From: Candidatus Nanoanaerosalina archaeon
Lineage (GTDB): Archaea; Nanohalarchaeota; Nanosalinia; Nanosalinales; Nanoanaerosalinaceae
Assembly: GCA_022729275.1 (NCBI GenBank)
Contig: JALDAH010000038.1
Location: 1 to 7,594 of the forward strand
Length of the DNA stretch: 7,594 bases
Direction of reading: 5' to 3'
Shown: positions 5,383 to 7,594 of the stretch, in pieces
Layout of the letters: each line of letters opens with the position of its first letter
Position numbering within the stretch: position 1 is the stretch's first letter
Notes under the pieces: generated by a model
What the model saw: the letters and a program-made list of their open reading frames with translations, nothing else
Databases searched by the model: none
What the model was told of the DNA's origin: nothing
Made by a program: the position numbers and the translations under genes

Positions 5383-5574
5383 TTGCAAGGTGAAGTTAGT
5401 TTCTTCCATGACAAGAAGAAATACGGTTTCATCACACCTGAAGATGGAGAAGATGATTTTTTCTTCCACATCAGCGATGTAGAAGGAGAAGAAATCACTG
5501 AAGGGGATGAAGTCGAGTTCGAGACAGAAGAAGCGGAAAAAGGACCGAGGGCAGTTAAGATAAAAGTGCTTTAG
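5383..5574 (+). CDS. cspA: Cold-shock domain protein (CspA-like)
   Basis: This is a 63-residue single cold-shock domain, the normal size, predicted to bind single-stranded RNA or DNA as a small beta-barrel. RNP1 appears as KYGFIT and RNP2 as FFFHIS. Other landmarks are QGEVSFFHDK at the N-terminus, EGDEVEFETEEAEKGPRAV at the C-terminal half and a final KIKVL. It is very acidic, like haloarchaeal CspA. The start is TTG, chosen from the Shine-Dalgarno and because the domain begins exactly there. It lies upstream of grpE-dnaK on the same strand, but T-rich DNA and a TATA box between them argue for separate transcription. Role as an RNA chaperone is known for the family; cold induction here is not shown. 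Confidence 0.9.
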   Translation: MQGEVSFFHDKKKYGFITPEDGEDDFFFHISDVEGEEITEGDEVEFETEEAEKGPRAVKIKVL

Positions 5575-5605
5575 GTTTTTAAAGAGTTAAAAGGGCGTTA
5601 TGCTC

Positions 5606-5627
5606 ATTTATTTTTTATTATTCTTTG
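5606..5627 (+). terminator. T-rich termination region after csp
   Basis: A run that is mostly T, including six consecutive T from about 5611, follows the csp stop by some 30 bases. A shorter T run at 5576-5580 follows the stop directly. T tracts without hairpins are the usual archaeal termination signal. Confidence 0.45.
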
Positions 5628-5638
5628 ATACAGACAGC

Positions 5639-5646
5639 TTTATATA
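5639..5646 (+). promoter_or_regulatory. TATA box of the grpE-dnaK operon
   Basis: TTTATATA is the cleanest archaeal TATA box in the window. Its centre predicts transcription starting at about 5668-5670. That is downstream of the GTG at 5662, so that codon is unlikely to start grpE. No clear heat-shock operator was recognised around it. Confidence 0.6.
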
Positions 5647-5665
5647 CAAATATTCTTTTCGGTGG

Positions 5666-5710
5666 ATGGAAAGGTTAAAAAATTTTACTCACGTAAACAA
5701 AATAGGATGA
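5666..5710 (+). CDS. Possible 14-codon leader ORF overlapping the grpE start
   Basis: ATG at 5666 opens a frame of 14 codons (MERLKNFTHVNKIG) ending in TGA at 5708-5710. The stop shares the ATGA with the grpE start at 5707. The ATG falls at or within a few bases of the predicted transcription start, so it could be read as a leaderless start and couple translation to grpE. It may equally be a chance ORF in the leader. Confidence 0.3.
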   Translation: MERLKNFTHVNKIG

Positions 5711-6207
5711 ACTACCAACAACTATCAAAAAAACAGTTAATACAGGCATTACAGGAAATCGAAAAATTAGTGGATAAAGAAGAAACTGAAAAAAAGAGAT
5801 GGGAAAATATTGCAAAAAAGATGAAAGCAGATTTCGAGAATTACAAGAAAAGAGAGACCAAAAGGAAAAAAAGATGGAAGGAAGAAACAGAGAAAAACCT
5901 TGCAAGAGAACTTATTTCCGTAATGGATAACTTGGAAAGAGCGATAATGTCGGCAAACCAGGACTCTACAATACTACAAGGTGTTAAAATGGTGGCGGAT
6001 CAGTTGTATGAAACTCTTGAAAAGAAAGGTTTACAGAGGATTGATGCGGAAGGAGAGGAGTTCGATCCACGGATACATAATGCTGTAAAAACCGTTGAAA
6101 ACGGTGAAGAGAACAAGGTTGTCGAGGAAAAAAGGAAAGGTTATATATACAAAGACCATGTTTTGAGAGAATCCGAAGTGGTTGTTGGTAAAAAAATTGA
6201 AGAGTAA
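5707..6207 (+). CDS. grpE: GrpE, nucleotide exchange factor for DnaK
   Basis: This is a 166-residue cytosolic co-chaperone that dimerises and speeds ADP release from DnaK. Residues about 8-75 are a highly charged, Lys/Glu-rich coiled coil (motif ADFENYKKRE at 41-50), the GrpE dimer helix. MDNLERAI (73-80) matches the conserved four-helix region. FDPRIHNAV (119-127) through the KGYIYKDHVLRESEVVVG segment (144-161) is the GrpE signature and beta-wing that contacts DnaK. An in-frame GTG at 5662 would add 15 residues, but it lies upstream of the predicted transcription start. ATG at 5707 is therefore chosen, though it has no clear Shine-Dalgarno. dnaK follows after 53 bp, so the two are likely co-transcribed. 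Archaeal grpE/dnaK are generally thought to derive from bacteria by transfer. Confidence 0.92.
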   Translation: MNYQQLSKKQLIQALQEIEKLVDKEETEKKRWENIAKKMKADFENYKKRETKRKKRWKEETEKNLARELISVMDNLERAIMSANQDSTILQGVKMVADQLYETLEKKGLQRIDAEGEEFDPRIHNAVKTVENGEENKVVEEKRKGYIYKDHVLRESEVVVGKKIEE

Positions 6208-6250
6208 AAAAATATTAGATAGCCTTTAAGAGGCAAAAATTCTAAATATC

Positions 6251-6257
6251 GGTGATC
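6251..6257 (+). promoter_or_regulatory. Ribosome-binding site of dnaK
   Basis: GGTGATC matches seven bases of the archaeal 16S tail and lies three bases before the ATG at 6261. It fixes the dnaK start and suggests independent ribosome loading within the operon. Confidence 0.65.
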
Positions 6258-6260
6258 AAA

Positions 6261-7594
6261 ATGACAAAAATTATCGGAATAGATCTTGGAACTACGAGAA
6301 GCGCAGTCGCAACATTCAAAGACGGAGAACCTAAAATTATAGAAAACAAAGAAGGAGACCGGGTCACACCTTCCATAGTGGCTTTTGATGGTGACGAAAG
6401 ACTAGTGGGCAAACCTGCAAAAAACCAGATGCTCACAAATCAGAAAAACACCGTCAAAAGCATAAAACGACATATGGGTGAAGAATACAGTGTTGAGCTT
6501 GGGGGAGCGGATTATACTCCACAGGAAATCTCTTCTATGATTCTGCAGAAACTGAAAAATGATGCGGAAGACAAATTAGGAGAGAAAATAGAAAAAGCTG
6601 TTATAACAGTTCCTGCTCACTTCGACGACACACAGAGACAAGCAACTAAAGACGCTGGAGAAATTGCCGGTCTTGAAGTTGAAAGAATTTTAAATGAACC
6701 AACAGCTGCTGCCATGGCTTATGGTCTAAACGATGATACAGAAAAAAAGATACTTGTATACGACTTCGGTGGAGGAACGTTCGATGTCACCGTTCTTGAA
6801 ATAGGTGACGGTATTTACGAAGTCCAGTCCACAGAAGGAGACAACAATCTGGGTGGAGACGACTTCGATCAGAGAGTTGTGGAATGGATACTTCAAAAAT
6901 TTGAAAATGAAAACGGTAAGGATCTCTCGGATGTAGAAGAAGCAATGCAGAGAATAAGGGAAAAAGCTGAAGAGGTCAAAAAAGAGCTTTCATCAAGAAA
7001 ACAGGCAAAGGTTAACATACCATTTATATACCAAGAGGATGGAGAAACTTACAACATAGATTATGAGATCACAAGAAGTAAATTCGAGGATCTTGTAAAG
7101 GATTTGATAGAGAAGACAAGAAAACCAACTGAAAAAGCCATTAAAGATGCGAATATATCAAAGAAAGATCTCGATGAGGTCATTCTAGTTGGAGGAACAA
7201 CAAGGATTCCAAGGGTAAGAGAGTTCTTAAAGGAGATAACAGGAAAAGAACCGGATAAATCCATCAGTCCTGATGAGGCAGTTGCACTTGGAGCTGCGAT
7301 TCAAGCAGGTTCAATAAGTGGCGAAGCTGATGACATACTTTTACTGGATGTTGCTCCTCTTAGTTTGGGTGTTGAGACTAAAGGAGGTTTGATGACTAGT
7401 TTAATCGAAAAAAACACCACTATACCTGCTGAAGAAACGAAGACGTTTACGACAGCTCAAAACAACCAGTCAGTAGTCACAGTACATGTACTTCAAGGAG
7501 AAAGAGAGATGGCTAAGGACAACAAATCATTAGGACAGTTCAACCTTCAAGGTATTCCTCCAGCACCTGCTGGACATCCAAGGATAGAGGTAAC
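6261..7594 (+). CDS. dnaK: DnaK (Hsp70) chaperone, N-terminal 444 codons, cut by right edge
   Basis: This ATP-driven chaperone binds exposed hydrophobic segments, with DnaJ and GrpE as partners. The nucleotide-binding domain covers about 1-357. Phosphate loop 1 is GIDLGTTRS (6-14), phosphate loop 2 YDFGGGTFD (167-175), and the adenosine motif ILVGGTTRIP (308-317). The interdomain linker DILLLDV (358-364) leads into the substrate-binding beta domain (PLSLGVETKGG, LIEKNTTIP, LQGERE, GIPPAPAG). About 150-190 residues, including the helical lid, lie beyond the edge. After SIKRHMGEEY the protein goes straight to the YTPQEISSMIL segment, without the roughly 23-residue insert of Gram-negative DnaK, as in Firmicutes and archaea. 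Phrases such as DERLVGKPAKNQ, AMAYGL and KELSSRK recall haloarchaeal DnaK. Odd residues are Arg13 where bacterial DnaK has Asn, and HFDD (120-123) where YFND is usual. Confidence 0.95.
   Translation, partial: MTKIIGIDLGTTRSAVATFKDGEPKIIENKEGDRVTPSIVAFDGDERLVGKPAKNQMLTNQKNTVKSIKRHMGEEYSVELGGADYTPQEISSMILQKLKNDAEDKLGEKIEKAVITVPAHFDDTQRQATKDAGEIAGLEVERILNEPTAAAMAYGLNDDTEKKILVYDFGGGTFDVTVLEIGDGIYEVQSTEGDNNLGGDDFDQRVVEWILQKFENENGKDLSDVEEAMQRIREKAEEVKKELSSRKQAKVNIPFIYQEDGETYNIDYEITRSKFEDLVKDLIEKTRKPTEKAIKDANISKKDLDEVILVGGTTRIPRVREFLKEITGKEPDKSISPDEAVALGAAIQAGSISGEADDILLLDVAPLSLGVETKGGLMTSLIEKNTTIPAEETKTFTTAQNNQSVVTVHVLQGEREMAKDNKSLGQFNLQGIPPAPAGHPRIEV

Noticed and set aside
5662..5706. GTG start of grpE at 5662
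   Set aside because: It lies only about 19 bp from the TATA centre, upstream of the expected transcription start.
6222..6234. Small hairpin GCCT-TTAAG-AGGC between grpE and dnaK
   Set aside because: The stem is only four pairs with no following T run. It is unlikely to be a terminator, and dnaK has its own good ribosome site.

Overview
This AT-rich window looks archaeal, probably from a euryarchaeal or DPANN-like, possibly salt-adapted organism. Three lines of evidence point that way. Several genes are preceded by AT-rich boxes placed like archaeal TATA elements. Ribosome-binding sites match the archaeal 16S tail (GAGGTGA, GGTGA, GGTGATC). The DnaK reads like the haloarchaeal/methanogen form, without the extra segment that Gram-negative bacterial DnaK carries in its N-terminal quarter. 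Several products (repeat protein, cold-shock protein, two dehydrogenases) are rich in Asp/Glu. The lineage is an inference; no marker gene in the window fixes it.

Layout: (1) Positions 1-1594, minus strand: the N-terminal 531 codons of a secreted protein that runs off the left edge. It has a signal peptide followed by modules of two classes in the order A-R-R-A-R-R-R. The R modules are 75-residue divergent InlB B-repeat-like units encoded by near-identical 225-bp DNA repeats. (2) 1595-1807: a divergent promoter region. (3) 1808-3049, plus: a peptidase U32-family Fe-S protein of the RNA-hydroxylation type. (4) 3065-3307, minus: a small zinc-ribbon protein, convergent with U32. (5) 3408-4394 and 4459-5223, both minus: a D-2-hydroxyacid (D-lactate-like) dehydrogenase downstream of a short-chain dehydrogenase/reductase, separated by a 64-bp pyrimidine-rich gap. 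(6) 5224-5382: a second divergent promoter region. (7) 5383-5574, plus: a one-domain cold-shock protein with a strong Shine-Dalgarno and a TTG start. (8) 5707-6207 and 6261-7594, plus: grpE then dnaK, which is cut by the right edge, behind a clear TATA box and a possible 14-codon leader ORF whose stop overlaps the grpE start.

How the genes fit together: csp, grpE and dnaK form a stress/proteostasis block, with GrpE acting as nucleotide exchange factor for the DnaK Hsp70. A dnaJ might follow outside the window. The two dehydrogenases may share NAD(H)-linked redox metabolism, but no substrate can be read from the sequence. The repeat protein is the accessory part of the window. It shows recent tandem amplification, two alternating module classes and a codon style that differs between those classes. 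No mobile element, tRNA, rRNA or CRISPR array was seen.
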